Assembly: GCF_947487915.1 (NCBI RefSeq)
Contig: NZ_CANKYH010000002.1
Coordinates: forward strand, 62,001 to 126,000
Direction of reading: 5' to 3'
DNA length: 64,000 nucleotides
DNA from: an uncultured Serinicoccus sp.
GTDB taxonomy: Bacteria > Actinomycetota > Actinomycetes > Actinomycetales > Dermatophilaceae
A program made the position numbers and the translations under genes. Positions 35,845 to 45,917 of the stretch are shown here, piece by piece. The notes beneath the pieces are model-generated. The model searched no databases. It worked only from the letters and a program-made list of their open reading frames with translations, and was not told the DNA's origin. Every line of letters begins with the position of its first letter. The stretch's first letter is position 1.

Positions 35845-36543
35845 CTACGCCTGCGCGTCGGGGCCGGTGCCGTGCAGCTCGCGGTGCAACCGCTGCATCC
35901 GGGCGTCCAGCTCGGCAGCGCTGGTCGCGGCGTCCTTGAGCTCGGTCAGCAGGCCCTCCGGCACGTTGCCGTCGTACTTGTAGTGGATCTTGTGCTCGGT
36001 GCTGGCCCAGAAGTCCATGGCGATCGTGCGCAGCTGGACCTCGACGGGCACGTCGACCCGTCCGGTGGACAGGAAGACCGGGATCTCGACGATCGCGTGG
36101 AGGCTCGCGTAGCCGTTCTCCTTCGGCTCGGCGATGTAGTCCGACACCCGCCGGATCGTCAGGTCGTCCTGCTGCGTCAGCAGGTCGAAGATGCGGTAGG
36201 CGTCGGTGACGAAGCTGCACGACACCCGGATGCCCGCGATGTCGGTGATCTCGCGCCGGATGGTCTCGAGGTCCAGGCTCAACCCGCGCCGCAGCACCTT
36301 CTCCCGCAGGCTGTCCGGCGACTTCACCCGGCTGGAGACGTGCTCGATGGGGTTGTAGTCGTGCATGTGCGCGAACTCGTCGCGGAGGATCTCGATCTTG
36401 GTCTCGACCTCGCGCAGCCCGAACTCGTACTCCAGCAGGAAGCGCTGGAGCTGGCTGCCCACCTCCCGCAGCTGGGCGGGCGTGATGCCGCCCTCCGTGG
36501 CCAGGGCGAGGGAGGGCGGCTCGGCGGCGGCAGCGGTGCTCAT
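35845..36543 (-). CDS. small alarmone synthetase (RelQ/GTP pyrophosphokinase type)
   Basis: 232-residue stand-alone (p)ppGpp synthetase. It has the synthetase domain only: DIAGIRVSCSFVTDAYRIFDLL, YIAEPKENGYASLHAIVEIP and VEVQLRTIAMDFWASTEHKI. There is no HD, TGS or ACT domain. Such enzymes make alarmone independently of the ribosome and often form tetramers. ATG 36543. It converges with the MBL gene (3-bp gap) and diverges from hisS (94 bp). Confidence 0.92.
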   Translation of the reverse strand: MSTAAAAEPPSLALATEGGITPAQLREVGSQLQRFLLEYEFGLREVETKIEILRDEFAHMHDYNPIEHVSSRVKSPDSLREKVLRRGLSLDLETIRREITDIAGIRVSCSFVTDAYRIFDLLTQQDDLTIRRVSDYIAEPKENGYASLHAIVEIPVFLSTGRVDVPVEVQLRTIAMDFWASTEHKIHYKYDGNVPEGLLTELKDAATSAAELDARMQRLHRELHGTGPDAQA

Positions 36544-36625
36544 GGCCTCCACTATGCCTCGCGTCGGCCGGACGCGCCCGTGCCCGTGTCGTGCCCGGGC
36601 GGCGGGGGCACGGCATACCGCTCGA

Positions 36626-36637
36626 TAGACTCCTGCG
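36626..36637 (+). promoter_or_regulatory. -10 box of leaderless hisS
   Basis: TAGACT (36626-36631) ends six bases before the GTG at 36638. The 11-base CACGGCATACC motif (36609-36619) lies between the expected -35 and -10 positions. Confidence 0.5.
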
Positions 36638-38035
36638 GTGATCTCCCCGCGCACTCCCTCCGGTGTCCTCGAGCTGCTGCCGCCCGAGCAGGTCGCCTTC
36701 CAGAGGATGCTGGACGCGATCCGCTCCGGCTACGAGCGCTTCGGCTTCCTGCCGATCGAGACGCCGGTCTTCGAACGCTCCGACGTGCTGCTCACCAAGA
36801 CCGGCGGGGAGACCGAGCGGCAGGTCTACTTCGTGCAGTCCACCGGGGCGCTGGAGAAGTCGCGGGCGCAGGACGGCGACGAGGGGCTCCCGGACCTGGC
36901 GCTGCGCTTCGACCTGACCGTGCCGCTGGCGCGCTACGTCGCCGAGCACGAGCACCAGCTGACCTTCCCGTTCCGGCGCTACCAGATGCAGCGCGTCTAC
37001 CGTGGTGAGCGGCCGCAGCGGGGGCGGTTCCGCGAGTTCTACCAGTGCGACGTCGACATCATCGGCTCCGGCGAGCTGTCGGTCCGCCACGACGCCGAGG
37101 CGCCCGCGATCATCAACGCGATCTTCACCGACCTGGCGATCGGCACCTTCACCATCCAGATCAACAACCGCCGCCTGCTCCGGGGGTTCTACGAGGACCT
37201 CGGCATCACCGACGGCGACGTCCAGGCGGCGGTCCTGCGCGAGGTCGACAAGCTCGACAAGCGGGGCGCGGACTACCTGAGGACCACCCTCACCGGGGAG
37301 GACTTCGGGCTCGCCGAGTCGGTCGTGGAGCGGATCCTGTCCTTCGTGCAGACCCGCTCCACGGGGCACGAGGACGCCCTGGCCCGGCTGGCGGAGGTCG
37401 AGGCGGGATCCACCGGCAGCAGCGCGCTGGCCGAGGGGGTCACCGAGCTGCGCGAGGTGCTCGCCCTGGTCCGCGCCCTCGGTGTCCCGGAGAGCAACTA
37501 CTGCCTCAACTTCTCCATCGCGCGCGGGCTGGACTACTACACCGGCACCGTCTACGAGACGACCCTCGACGAGCACCCGGAGCTGGGCTCGATCTGCTCC
37601 GGCGGACGCTACGACGACCTCGCCGGGCAGTACACCAGGTCCCGGCTGCCCGGGGTCGGCATCTCCATCGGGCTGTCGCGGCTCTTCTGGCAGCTGCGGG
37701 AGGCGGGCCTCATCGACGCCTCGGCGGGGGAGTCGACCGTGCAGGTCCTGGTGCCCCAGGTCGACCCCGAGCTCCTCGACGACCAGCTCGCCCTCGCCTC
37801 CCAGCTGCGGCACGGCGGCATCAACACCGAGGCCGTCCTCGACGGCGGCAAGCTCGGCAAGCAGCTGCGGTATGCCGACCGCGCCGGCATCCGCTTCGTC
37901 GCCCTGCTGGGGGCGCAGGAGGTCGCCGACGGCACGGTGACCCTCAAGGACCTACGCCGCCAGGACCAGTTCACCGTGCCGCGCGAGGAGGTCGTCAGCG
38001 CCCTGCGGGTCGAGCTGGCGCAGCCCCTGGTCTGA
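36638..38035 (+). CDS. hisS: histidyl-tRNA synthetase
   Basis: 465-residue class II synthetase charging tRNA-His. Motif 2 region [20 protein letters not shown], the histidine-A motif [10 protein letters not shown], and [10 protein letters not shown]-terminal anticodon-binding domain from about residue 370. GTG 36638. Its place downstream of relA and an MBL gene is conserved in actinobacteria. Confidence 0.95.
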   Translation: MISPRTPSGVLELLPPEQVAFQRMLDAIRSGYERFGFLPIETPVFERSDVLLTKTGGETERQVYFVQSTGALEKSRAQDGDEGLPDLALRFDLTVPLARYVAEHEHQLTFPFRRYQMQRVYRGERPQRGRFREFYQCDVDIIGSGELSVRHDAEAPAIINAIFTDLAIGTFTIQINNRRLLRGFYEDLGITDGDVQAAVLREVDKLDKRGADYLRTTLTGEDFGLAESVVERILSFVQTRSTGHEDALARLAEVEAGSTGSSALAEGVTELREVLALVRALGVPESNYCLNFSIARGLDYYTGTVYETTLDEHPELGSICSGGRYDDLAGQYTRSRLPGVGISIGLSRLFWQLREAGLIDASAGESTVQVLVPQVDPELLDDQLALASQLRHGGINTEAVLDGGKLGKQLRYADRAGIRFVALLGAQEVADGTVTLKDLRRQDQFTVPREEVVSALRVELAQPLV

Positions 38036-38036
38036 G

Positions 38037-38061
38037 CCGGACAGTCCTCCCGCGCGTCCGG
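38037..38061. terminator. small hairpin between hisS and the cyclophilin gene
   Basis: CCGGAC (38037-38042) and GTCCGG (38056-38061) could pair across a 13-base loop. The two flanking genes converge here. Confidence 0.35.
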
Positions 38062-38066
38062 TGCGG

Positions 38067-38756
38067 TCAGCCGTCGAGCGTGACGGACAGGATGCTGATC
38101 GGCTGGGCGGGCGCCCCGTCGCCGCCGCCGGTGTCGGTGCCCTCGGCGGCGACGCCCTGCACGATGTCCAGGCCCTCGGTGACCCGCCCGAAGATGCTGT
38201 AGCCACCGCCCTCCACGGGCAGCTGGGTGTCGTCGTAGACGACGAAGAACTGGCCGCCGTTGCTCTCCGGGTCCTGGGTGCGGGCCATCGCGAGGGTGCC
38301 GGGCGGGTACATCCCGGTCTCCGGGGCGTTCTCGATGCCGTAGCCGTAGCCGGGGCTGCCCTGACCGGTGCCCGTCGGGTCACCGCACTGCAGCACGAAG
38401 ATCCCGCTCGTCGTGAGCCGGTGGCACGGGCTGTCCTGCCAGTAGCCCTCCTCCGCGAGGAAGGCGAAGGACGCGACCGTCTGCGGCGCCTGCTCGGCAT
38501 ACAGCTCCAGCTCCACCTCGCCGCACGTGGTCTCCAGCGTCGCCGTCACCGTCTCGGTCCCGCTCAGCGGCTCGGGGAGGTCCTGCGGGCCGTAGGTCGT
38601 CACGTCGGCCGCCGGCTCCGGAGCCTCGTCGCACGACAGGGGCGCCGGGGAGGCGTCGGACGTCTCGCCCTCCGGCTGGAGGCCCGGGGACGACTCGCCC
38701 CCGCAGGCGGTGAGCAGGAGGAGGCTGGCGGCGAGGGGCGCGAGTCGGCGGTGCAC
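38067..38756 (-). CDS. cyclophilin-type peptidyl-prolyl isomerase lipoprotein
   Basis: 229 residues. A signal peptide with lipobox LLLTAC (Cys near residue 17) means membrane anchoring outside the cell. Cyclophilin domain from about residue 62, with ASFAFLAEEGYWQDSPCHRL, the catalytic-type IFVLQCGDPTGTG and NGGQFFVV. It corresponds in place to PpiB next to relA/hisS in mycobacteria. The start is GTG 38756. Confidence 0.9.
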   Translation of the reverse strand: MHRRLAPLAASLLLLTACGGESSPGLQPEGETSDASPAPLSCDEAPEPAADVTTYGPQDLPEPLSGTETVTATLETTCGEVELELYAEQAPQTVASFAFLAEEGYWQDSPCHRLTTSGIFVLQCGDPTGTGQGSPGYGYGIENAPETGMYPPGTLAMARTQDPESNGGQFFVVYDDTQLPVEGGGYSIFGRVTEGLDIVQGVAAEGTDTGGGDGAPAQPISILSVTLDG

Positions 38757-38796
38757 CCGGGCATCCTCGCACGGCGCTTTGGGGAGGGAGCCAGTG

Positions 38797-38816
38797 CGTG
38801 TTAGCGTGATAACACG
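38797..38816. promoter_or_regulatory. 20-bp palindrome before the TrpR-like gene
   Basis: CGTGTTA-N6-TAACACG is a perfect 7-bp inverted repeat in an otherwise GC-rich stretch, 56 bp upstream of the YerC-like gene and in the divergent promoter with the cyclophilin gene. The length suits a TrpR-type dimer, so it may be the autoregulatory and his-operon operator. Confidence 0.55.
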
Positions 38817-38871
38817 TTGATACACCCGGGGTGGTTCGGAGCCCCGGCAGGTCGAGATCGGAAGGACGCGC

Positions 38872-39207
38872 ATGAAGCAGCGGGACACCCACGGCGCGGC
38901 CGTCGCGACCCGTGCGCGGGTGCGGGCCGACCTCGCCGAGGTCCTCGCGGCCCTGCGTGACCCTGCGTCCGTGGACGCCTTTCTCGACGACCTGTGCACC
39001 CCGGCCGAGATCGAGGCCCTGGCCGACCGCTGGTCGGTCGTCCCCCTGCTCGCCGAGGGTATGTCGTACCGCCAGATCCACGACGTCACGGGCGTGAGCG
39101 TGACGACGGTCGGGCGGATCGCCCGCTGTGTGGAGGGTGGCGCCGGCGGCTACCGTGCCGCTCTGGAGCATCGCCGCCCGCATCCGGCGTCCGCCCCTCC
39201 CGCCTGA
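38872..39207 (+). CDS. YerC/YecD family TrpR-related regulator
   Basis: 111 residues with the Trp-repressor-like helical fold. [20 protein letters not shown] is the conserved helix and [25 protein letters not shown] the helix-turn-helix. It lies 90 bp upstream of hisG on the same strand, as I recall for the his operons of Xanthomonadales. It probably senses histidine or a related state and controls the operon, but this is inference. ATG 38872 preceded by GGAAGGA. Confidence 0.85.
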   Translation: MKQRDTHGAAVATRARVRADLAEVLAALRDPASVDAFLDDLCTPAEIEALADRWSVVPLLAEGMSYRQIHDVTGVSVTTVGRIARCVEGGAGGYRAALEHRRPHPASAPPA

Positions 39208-39246
39208 GGCGCCCGACGGCGTGCGCCGCCCCGGCACCAGCCCCAC

Positions 39247-39287
39247 CTCCCGAGCACCCAGACGGTGCGGGAGCCCTGATCCTCCCG
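39247..39287 (+). promoter_or_regulatory. his leader with two mutually exclusive hairpins
   Basis: Hairpin 1: CTCCC-GA-GCACC (39247-39258) with GGTGC-GGGAG (39264-39273), loop CAGAC. Hairpin 2: CGGGAG (39268-39273) with CTCCCG (39282-39287). They share 39268-39273, so only one can form. Hairpin 2 ends right before the GAAAGG ribosome site of hisG. This layout suits transcript-level control. Confidence 0.5.
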
Positions 39288-39297
39288 AAAGGCCCTG

Positions 39298-40206
39298 ATG
39301 ACCCCGCCTGCCCAGCCCCGCGAGCGCCTGCGCGTGGCGATCCAGAAGTCCGGCCGCCTGGGCGACCCGGCCCGCGAGCTGCTCGCCTCCTGCGGGCTCA
39401 CCTGGCGGGAGAGCCGGGACCGGCTGTTCTGCTACGGCGAGAGCCTGCCGGTCGACCTGCTCCTGGTGCGCGACGACGACATCCCCGGGCTCATCGCCGA
39501 CGGCGTGTGCGACCTGGGGATCGTGGGGCGCAACGTGCTCGTCGAGCACGGCCTGGCCCGGGAGGCGCAGGGCCGCGGGGTGGAGCTCACCGAGTGGCGC
39601 CAGCTGGGGTGGGGCACCTGCCGCCTCGACATCGCCATCGACGAGGAGCAGGAGTGGACCGGGCCGGAGCAGCTGGCCGGGCTGCGGATCGCCACGTCCT
39701 ACCCGCACACCCTGGGCCGCTGGCTGGCCGAGCAGGGCGTGCAGGCCGAGCCGATCGTGCTCAACGGCTCGGTCGAGATCGCCCCGCGGCTGGGCCAGGC
39801 CGACGTCGTGTGCGACCTCGTCTCCACCGGCGGCACCCTCCGGGCCAACCAGCTCACCCCGGTGACGACGATCCTGCACAGCGAGGCCGTCATCGCCGGG
39901 CCGGGGCGGACCCTGGACGACGGGCGCCAGGAGATCGCCGACCTGCTGCTGCGCCGGCTCGACGGGGCCGTGCAGCTCAAGGAGTCCCGCCTCCTCATGC
40001 TGCGCACCGCGCGCAGCGGTCTCGACACCGTCCTCGGGCTGCTGCCGGAGGGCCACGAGCCGACGGTCATGGCCGTGGAGGGGCGCGACGAGGTGGCGCT
40101 GCAGATGCTCGTGCACGGCCCGGTCTCGTGGGCCCGGCTGGAGGACCTCAAGCGCTGCGGGGCGCACAACCTCATGGTGCTGCCGGTGGAGGGGATGCTG
40201 GCATGA
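39298..40206 (+). CDS. hisG: ATP phosphoribosyltransferase, long form
   Basis: First step of histidine synthesis (ATP + PRPP). 302 residues, the long form with C-terminal regulatory ACT-like domain, so no HisZ is needed and histidine feedback is expected. [20 protein letters not shown] and [19 protein letters not shown], then [15 protein letters not shown] (PRPP site). The wording of these stretches resembles gammaproteobacterial, especially Xanthomonadales, HisG rather than actinobacterial HisG. ATG 39298; TGA overlaps hisD by ATGA. Confidence 0.95.
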   Translation: MTPPAQPRERLRVAIQKSGRLGDPARELLASCGLTWRESRDRLFCYGESLPVDLLLVRDDDIPGLIADGVCDLGIVGRNVLVEHGLAREAQGRGVELTEWRQLGWGTCRLDIAIDEEQEWTGPEQLAGLRIATSYPHTLGRWLAEQGVQAEPIVLNGSVEIAPRLGQADVVCDLVSTGGTLRANQLTPVTTILHSEAVIAGPGRTLDDGRQEIADLLLRRLDGAVQLKESRLLMLRTARSGLDTVLGLLPEGHEPTVMAVEGRDEVALQMLVHGPVSWARLEDLKRCGAHNLMVLPVEGMLA

Positions 40207-41516
40207 ACATCCTCACCTGGGCCGAGCTCGACGAGACCCAGCGGCGCGAGGCGCTGCGGCGCGGGACCGCTGCCGCCGGGCCGGAGGTCACCGCCGGCGT
40301 CGCGCAGATCCTCCAGCAGGTGCGCGAGGGTGGCGACGAGGCGCTGCGCGAGCTCACCGCCCGCCTGGACGGCGCCCGGCCGGCCGCGCTCCGCGTCCCC
40401 GTGGCCGACCGGGACGCCGCGGTCGCCGCCCTGGACCCGCTGCTGCGCGCTGCGATCGCCGAGGCCGCCGGCCGGATCCGCACCTTCCACGAGGCCGGTG
40501 TGCAGCAGGGGTATGCCGTGGAGACCGCCCCCGGCGTCGTCTGCCGCCGGGTGGTCCGCCCGATCCGCCGGGTCGGCCTCTACGTCCCGGCGGGGTCGGC
40601 CCCGCTGCCCAGCACCGCGCTCATGCTGGGCGTGCCGGCCCAGCTCGCCGGCTGCCCCGAGGTCGTGCTCTGCACGCCGCCGCGGCCCGACGGCACCGCC
40701 GACCCGGCCGTGCTGGCGGCTGCGGCCGAGTGCGGCATCGAGGACGTCTTCGTCGTCGGGGGAGCCCAGGCGATCGCCGCGATGGCCCACGGCACCGCGT
40801 CGGTCCCGGCCTGCGACAAGCTCTTCGGGCCCGGCAACGCCTGGGTGACCGAGGCCAAGCGGCAGGTGAGCACCGCCGAGGGGGGTCCCGGGATCGACAT
40901 GCCGGCCGGGCCCTCCGAGGTGCTCGTCATCGCCGACGCGGGAGCCGACCCCGAGTTCGTCGCGGCCGACCTGCTCTCGCAGGCCGAGCACGGCCCGGAC
41001 AGCCAGGTCGTCCTGCTCACCGACAGCCCGCAGCTCGCGTCCGAGGTGGCCGCCCAGGTGGCCGAGCAGGTCGAGTCGCTGCCGCGGGCCGACATCGCCC
41101 GCAAGGCGCTGGCGTCCTCGCGCCTGGTCGTCACCGCCGACCTCGACCAGGCGGTGGAGGTCTCCAACGACTACGCCCCCGAGCACCTCATCCTCGCCCT
41201 GCGCGACGCCGAGGACTGGGTGGACCGCATCGACCGGGCCGGGTCGGTCTTCCTCGGGGACCACACGCCGGAGACGCTGGGCGACTACTGCTCGGGCACC
41301 AACCACGTCCTCCCGACGGCCGGCGCCGCGCGCTTCACCGGCGGGGTCAACGTCTCGGCCTTCCAGATCGCCATGACCGTCCAGCAGGCCACGGCGCAGG
41401 GCCTGGCTGCGGTCGGGCCCTGCGCGGTGACCCTCGCCGAGGCCGAGGCGCTGCACGCCCACCAGCGCGCGGTGACCCGTCGCCTCGCCCGTCTGTCCGA
41501 GGGGGCGGCGACGTGA
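40203..41516 (+). CDS. hisD: histidinol dehydrogenase
   Basis: 437 residues; last two oxidations from L-histidinol to L-histidine with NAD and zinc. [22 protein letters not shown], the [14 protein letters not shown] segment, [34 protein letters not shown] and the catalytic Glu/His region are all present. Start and stop overlap hisG and hisC, so the block is one polycistron. Confidence 0.96.
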   Translation: MNILTWAELDETQRREALRRGTAAAGPEVTAGVAQILQQVREGGDEALRELTARLDGARPAALRVPVADRDAAVAALDPLLRAAIAEAAGRIRTFHEAGVQQGYAVETAPGVVCRRVVRPIRRVGLYVPAGSAPLPSTALMLGVPAQLAGCPEVVLCTPPRPDGTADPAVLAAAAECGIEDVFVVGGAQAIAAMAHGTASVPACDKLFGPGNAWVTEAKRQVSTAEGGPGIDMPAGPSEVLVIADAGADPEFVAADLLSQAEHGPDSQVVLLTDSPQLASEVAAQVAEQVESLPRADIARKALASSRLVVTADLDQAVEVSNDYAPEHLILALRDAEDWVDRIDRAGSVFLGDHTPETLGDYCSGTNHVLPTAGAARFTGGVNVSAFQIAMTVQQATAQGLAAVGPCAVTLAEAEALHAHQRAVTRRLARLSEGAAT

Positions 41517-42652
41517 GCCCGGCGCGCGAGGAGCTCGCCTTCCCCGTCGACCTCCTGCGGCCGGACCTTCGCGGCTTCGCCGGCTACTCCTCGGCCCGCA
41601 CCAGCACCCCCACGGGCACGGCGGACCGCATCTGGCTCAACGCCAACGAGTCCGGGGTGAGCAACCCCGCCGACGCCTCGGGCGCCTCGCGGCGCTACCC
41701 GGACCCGCAGCCCGCCGAGCTCGTGGAGGCGTTCGCCGACCTCTGGGCCACCACCCCCGACCGGGTGGTCGTCGGCCGCGGCAGCGACGAGGCCATCGAG
41801 CTGCTGGTGCGCAGCCTGTGCCGCCCGGGCGGGGACGGCGTCGTCATCACCTCCCCGACCTTCGGGATGTATGCCGTGTCCGCCCGCCTGCACGGCGTGC
41901 CCGTGGTCGACGTGCCGCAGGTGGACGACGGGCTGCGCTGGCACGTCGACACCGCCGCCGTCGCCCGGGCCGCCCGGGAGCGGGGCGCCCGCGTGGTCTT
42001 CCTCGCCTCGCCGGGCAACCCGACGGGGTCGGTGGTGCCGTTGCGCGACGTGGTCCGGCTCGCCGAGGAGCTCGCCGACCAGGCCGTCGTCGTCGTCGAC
42101 GAGGCCTACGGCGAGTTCGCCGCCCAGCGCTCGGCCGTGACACTCCTGGAGGAGCACCCGACGCTGGTCGTGCTCCGCACCCTGTCCAAGGCGCACGCCC
42201 TGGCCGGCGCCCGGGTCGGCATCGCGCTGGCGCACCCCGACCTCACGGCGGTGCTGCGCCGGGTGCAGGCCCCGTACCCGATGCCGGAGCCGGTGACCGC
42301 GCTCGCGCTGCGGGCCCTGGCGCCACAGGCCCGGCAGGCGACCGGTGAGCACGTCGGCGACGTCCTGCGCCTGCGGGACGAGGTCGGGCGGTGGCTGCGC
42401 GACCTGGACGAGGTCCGCACCGTCTACGCCAGCGAGGCCAACTTCTTCCTGGTGCGGTGTGACGCCCCGGACGCGCTGCTGCATACCCTGGAGGCCGCCG
42501 GGATCGTGGTCCGCGACATGCGCCACCTCCCCGGCCTGGACGACGCGCTGCGGATCACCATCGGCACCGGCCCGGAGATGACCGCCCTGCGCAGCGCCCT
42601 GGCCGACCTCACCACCCCCCGACCCACCCCGACCGAGGAGACCCCCGCATGA
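41513..42652 (+). CDS. hisC: histidinol-phosphate aminotransferase
   Basis: 379-residue PLP enzyme making L-histidinol phosphate. IWLNANESG at the N-terminus, [38 protein letters not shown] and the PLP lysine in [17 protein letters not shown] 41513 overlaps hisD; the last bases overlap hisB (ATGA). Confidence 0.96.
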   Translation: MSPAREELAFPVDLLRPDLRGFAGYSSARTSTPTGTADRIWLNANESGVSNPADASGASRRYPDPQPAELVEAFADLWATTPDRVVVGRGSDEAIELLVRSLCRPGGDGVVITSPTFGMYAVSARLHGVPVVDVPQVDDGLRWHVDTAAVARAARERGARVVFLASPGNPTGSVVPLRDVVRLAEELADQAVVVVDEAYGEFAAQRSAVTLLEEHPTLVVLRTLSKAHALAGARVGIALAHPDLTAVLRRVQAPYPMPEPVTALALRALAPQARQATGEHVGDVLRLRDEVGRWLRDLDEVRTVYASEANFFLVRCDAPDALLHTLEAAGIVVRDMRHLPGLDDALRITIGTGPEMTALRSALADLTTPRPTPTEETPA

Positions 42653-43719
42653 GCCCCCGCCCGATCTGCTTCGTCGACCGCGACGGGACGATCATCACCG
42701 AGCCGCACGACCAGCAGGTGGACGCGCTCGAGAAGGTGGCCTTCGTCGACGGGGTCATCCCGGCGCTGCTGCGGATCCAGGACGCAGGCTTCGACCTCGT
42801 CATGGTGAGCAACCAGGACGGCCTGGGGACGGAGTCGTTCCCGCAGGCCGACTTCGACGCCGCGCACGGCCTGGTCACGCAGGTCCTCACCAGCCAGGGC
42901 GTCACCTTCCGGGACGTCTACATCGACCCGCACCACGGGGGGCCGGAGGCGCCGTGGACCCGCAAGCCCGGCATCGGCATGGTCGTGCACCTGCTCAAGG
43001 ACCGCGGTGTGGACTGGGACCGCTCGGTCATGGTCGGCGACCGGCCGACCGACCGGGAGTTCGGCGACAACCTCGGCATCCGCAGCTACCTGCTGCCCGA
43101 GGTCGGGTGGGCGCAGATCGCGCACGAGCTCGTCGACGCCCCGCGCACCGCCCGGGTCGAGCGGGCCACCTCCGAGACCAGCATCACGGTCGAGGTCGAC
43201 CTCGACGCCACCGGGGGCAGCAAGATCTCCACCGGGATCGGCTTCTACGACCACATGCTCGACCAGCTGGCCAAGCACGGCGGCTTCCGGATGCGGGTCG
43301 CCTGCGCGGGCGACCTGCACATCGACGACCACCACACCGTCGAGGACGTCGCGCTCGCGGTCGGCGAGGCGATCCGGACGGCCCTGGGGGACAAGCGCGG
43401 CATCGGCCGCTACGGCTTCACCCTGCCGATGGACGAGGCGCAGGCCACCGCTGCCCTCGACCTGTCCGGGCGGCCCTACTTCGCCTACGAGGGCAGCTTC
43501 GAGCGGGAGAGCGTCGGTGACTTCTCCACCGAGATGGTCGAGCACTTCTGGCGCTCCTTCGCCGACGCCATGCGCTGCACCCTGCACCTGTCGGTCACCG
43601 GCAGCAACACCCACCACATGATCGAGGTCGGCTTCAAGGCGGTCGCCCGCGCGTTGCGGATGGGCATCGCCCGGCAGGGGGACTCGGCCGAGCTGCCCTC
43701 GACCAAGGGCGTCCTGTGA
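42649..43719 (+). CDS. hisB: bifunctional histidinol-phosphatase / imidazoleglycerol-phosphate dehydratase (HisNB)
   Basis: 356 residues with two fused enzymes. Residues 1-165 are a HAD phosphatase (DRDGT at 10-14, VSNQDGLG, MVGDRPTDREFGDN). Residues 166-356 are the dehydratase (GIGFYDHMLDQLAKHG, DDHHTVEDVALAVGEA, EHFWRSFA, SNTHHMIEVGFKA). The fusion is the E. coli/Xanthomonas form; actinobacterial HisB is normally the dehydratase alone. The Cys-His zinc loop of E. coli HisB-N (CxH...CxC) reads IDPHHGGPEAPWTRKP here, so its cysteines are missing. Confidence 0.95.
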   Translation: MSPRPICFVDRDGTIITEPHDQQVDALEKVAFVDGVIPALLRIQDAGFDLVMVSNQDGLGTESFPQADFDAAHGLVTQVLTSQGVTFRDVYIDPHHGGPEAPWTRKPGIGMVVHLLKDRGVDWDRSVMVGDRPTDREFGDNLGIRSYLLPEVGWAQIAHELVDAPRTARVERATSETSITVEVDLDATGGSKISTGIGFYDHMLDQLAKHGGFRMRVACAGDLHIDDHHTVEDVALAVGEAIRTALGDKRGIGRYGFTLPMDEAQATAALDLSGRPYFAYEGSFERESVGDFSTEMVEHFWRSFADAMRCTLHLSVTGSNTHHMIEVGFKAVARALRMGIARQGDSAELPSTKGVL

Positions 43720-44318
43720 GGGTCGCGCTCGTCGACGGCGGCGGCACCAACATCGGCTCGGTGAGCTACGCCCTCGAACGGCTCGGCGCGACGAGCCGGC
43801 TCACCGCCGACCCCGGCGACATCCTGGCCGCGGACCGGGTCATCCTCCCCGGTGTCGGCGCCGCCGGGGCGGGCATGCGCCGGCTGCGCGAGCTCGGGCT
43901 CGTCGACGTGCTCCACCAGGTGGAGGCGCCGCTGCTCGGCGTGTGCCTGGGGATGCAGCTGCTCTTCGAGCGCTCCGCCGAGGACGGCGGGGTCGAGACC
44001 CTCGGCCTGGTCCCGGGCGAGGTGCGCGGCATACCTCCCCGTCCCGGCGTCCGCGTGCCGCACATGGGCTGGAACTCCCTCGTCGACCTCGTCGAGGACC
44101 CGCTGCTCACCGGTATCGAGGAGGGCGAGCGGGCCTACTTCGTCCACTCCTACGCCGCCCCGTCGGGGGCGTCCACGCTGGCCGCGACCGAGCACGGGGG
44201 CCGGTGGAGCGCCGTCGTGCGCTCGGGCCGGCGGTGGGGCGCGCAGTTCCACCCGGAGCGCTCCTCCGCGCTCGGGGCGAGGTTTCTGCGAAACTTCCTG
44301 CACGAGGTCGAAGGATGA
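43716..44318 (+). CDS. hisH: imidazole glycerol phosphate synthase glutaminase subunit
   Basis: 200 residues, class I amidotransferase delivering ammonia to HisF. Nucleophile Cys77 in [12 protein letters not shown], His/Glu in [12 protein letters not shown], and [18 protein letters not shown]. The N-terminal [22 protein letters not shown] resembles the Xanthomonas form. GTG 43716 overlaps hisB; 40 bp separate it from hisA. Confidence 0.95.
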   Translation: MRVALVDGGGTNIGSVSYALERLGATSRLTADPGDILAADRVILPGVGAAGAGMRRLRELGLVDVLHQVEAPLLGVCLGMQLLFERSAEDGGVETLGLVPGEVRGIPPRPGVRVPHMGWNSLVDLVEDPLLTGIEEGERAYFVHSYAAPSGASTLAATEHGGRWSAVVRSGRRWGAQFHPERSSALGARFLRNFLHEVEG

Positions 44319-44358
44319 CACGACGCATCGCCCCCGCACCGACACCGGAGAGATCCAC

Positions 44359-45114
44359 GTGACCCACACCGGACCGTTCACCGTCTACCCCGCGATCGAC
44401 GTGCGCGGAGGGGCCGTGGTCCGCCTCCTGCGGGGCGACTACGACCAGGAGACCCGCTATACCGACAACCCGGTGGCGGTGGCCGAGAACTACGCCCGCT
44501 CCGGCGCCGCCTGGCTGCACCTCGTCGACCTCGACGCGGCGCGGGCCGGGGGCTACACCCTCGGCGAGACGCTCACCACCATCGTGGAGACCACCGGGCT
44601 GCGGGTGCAGACCGGGGGAGGGGTGCGCAGCCTCGAGGACGTGCAGCAGCTGCTCGACGCCGGTGCCGAGCGGGTCGTCGTCGGCTCGCTGGCGGTGCGT
44701 GAGCCGGAGACGGTCGCGCACTGGCTGGACCGCGTCGGGCCGGACCGGATCACCGTCGCCCTCGACACCAGGATCGGCGAGGACGGACGCTGGGTGCTGC
44801 CCACCTCGGGCTGGACCTCGGTGGGGGAGCAGGACCTCACGACCACCCTGCACCACTACCAGGGCTCGGGTCTGCGCCACGTCCTGTGCACCGACATCGG
44901 CCGCGACGGCACCCTCTCGGGGCCCAACTTCCACCTCTACACGATGCTCACCCGGTCCAACCCGGCGCTGGAGCTCCAGGCCTCGGGCGGGGCGCGGTCC
45001 GTGGACGACGTCCGGGCGGCCAAGAAGCACGGGTGCTCCGGGATCATCCTCGGCAAGGCGCTGCTCGAGGGCCGGCTCACCGTCGGCGACGCGGTCCAGG
45101 AGGAGCAGGTATGA
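44359..45114 (+). CDS. hisA: ProFAR isomerase HisA of proteobacterial type
   Basis: 251-residue TIM barrel. [50 protein letters not shown] and [18 protein letters not shown] match the gammaproteobacterial HisA pattern. The actinobacterial norm is PriA, which serves both His and Trp synthesis and reads differently (for example VVTDVTKDGTL in place of [12 protein letters not shown]). If this is a dedicated HisA, the organism needs a separate TrpF or PriA for tryptophan. GTG 44359 follows GGAGAGA. Confidence 0.94.
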   Translation: MTHTGPFTVYPAIDVRGGAVVRLLRGDYDQETRYTDNPVAVAENYARSGAAWLHLVDLDAARAGGYTLGETLTTIVETTGLRVQTGGGVRSLEDVQQLLDAGAERVVVGSLAVREPETVAHWLDRVGPDRITVALDTRIGEDGRWVLPTSGWTSVGEQDLTTTLHHYQGSGLRHVLCTDIGRDGTLSGPNFHLYTMLTRSNPALELQASGGARSVDDVRAAKKHGCSGIILGKALLEGRLTVGDAVQEEQV

Positions 45115-45917
45115 CGCTGGCCCGCCGCATCATCCCCTGCCTCGACGTCCGTGCGGGCCGGGTGGTCAAGGGCACCCGCTTCCGCGACCACCGGGACATG
45201 GGGGACATCGTCGAGCTCGCCCAGCGGTACGCCGCCTCGGGCGCCGACGAGCTCGTGTTCTACGACATCACCGCCAGCCCCGAGGGGCGCGGCGTGGACG
45301 TCGGCTGGGTGGAGCGCGTCGCCCGCAGCATCGACATCCCGTTCTGCGTCGCCGGCGGGATCCGCTCGGTGGCCACCGCCCGGGCCGTCCTGCACGCCGG
45401 GGCCGACAAGGTGTCGGTCAACACCCCCGCCACGCAGCGCCCCGAGCTGGTCGGCGAGCTCGCTGAGGCCTTCGGGGTGCAGTGCGTCGTCGTCGGCGTC
45501 GACAGCCTGCGGGACGAGGACGGGCAGTGGCGGATCCGGCAGTTCACCGGCAGCCCGGACGCCACGCGGGCGCTGGAGGTGACGACCCTGGACTGGGTGC
45601 GCCGCGTCGTCGACCTCGGGGCGGGCGAGGTGGTGCTCAACTGCATGGGCTCCGACGGCGTCCGGGACGGCTACGACCTCGAGCAGCTGGCAGCGGTCCG
45701 GGAGGTGTGCCCGGTGCCGCTCGTCGCCAGCGGCGGTGCGGGGGCGCCTGCGCACTTCGTCGACGTCTTCCGCGAGGCCGACGTCGACGGGGCCCTGGCG
45801 GCCACGGTCTTCCACGACGGGTCCATCCCGATCCCCGCGCTCAAGCGGACCCTGGCGCAGGCCGGTGTCGAGGTGCGCCTGGACGCGTCCCCCACCCCCA
45901 CGCAGGAGGCCTCGTGA
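45111..45917 (+). CDS. hisF: imidazole glycerol phosphate synthase cyclase subunit
   Basis: 268-residue TIM barrel cyclase. [75 protein letters not shown] and [13 protein letters not shown]. The last two are as in E. coli HisF and unlike actinobacterial HisF. ATG 45111 overlaps the hisA stop; the GTG of hisI overlaps its own stop. Confidence 0.95.
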   Translation: MTLARRIIPCLDVRAGRVVKGTRFRDHRDMGDIVELAQRYAASGADELVFYDITASPEGRGVDVGWVERVARSIDIPFCVAGGIRSVATARAVLHAGADKVSVNTPATQRPELVGELAEAFGVQCVVVGVDSLRDEDGQWRIRQFTGSPDATRALEVTTLDWVRRVVDLGAGEVVLNCMGSDGVRDGYDLEQLAAVREVCPVPLVASGGAGAPAHFVDVFREADVDGALAATVFHDGSIPIPALKRTLAQAGVEVRLDASPTPTQEAS

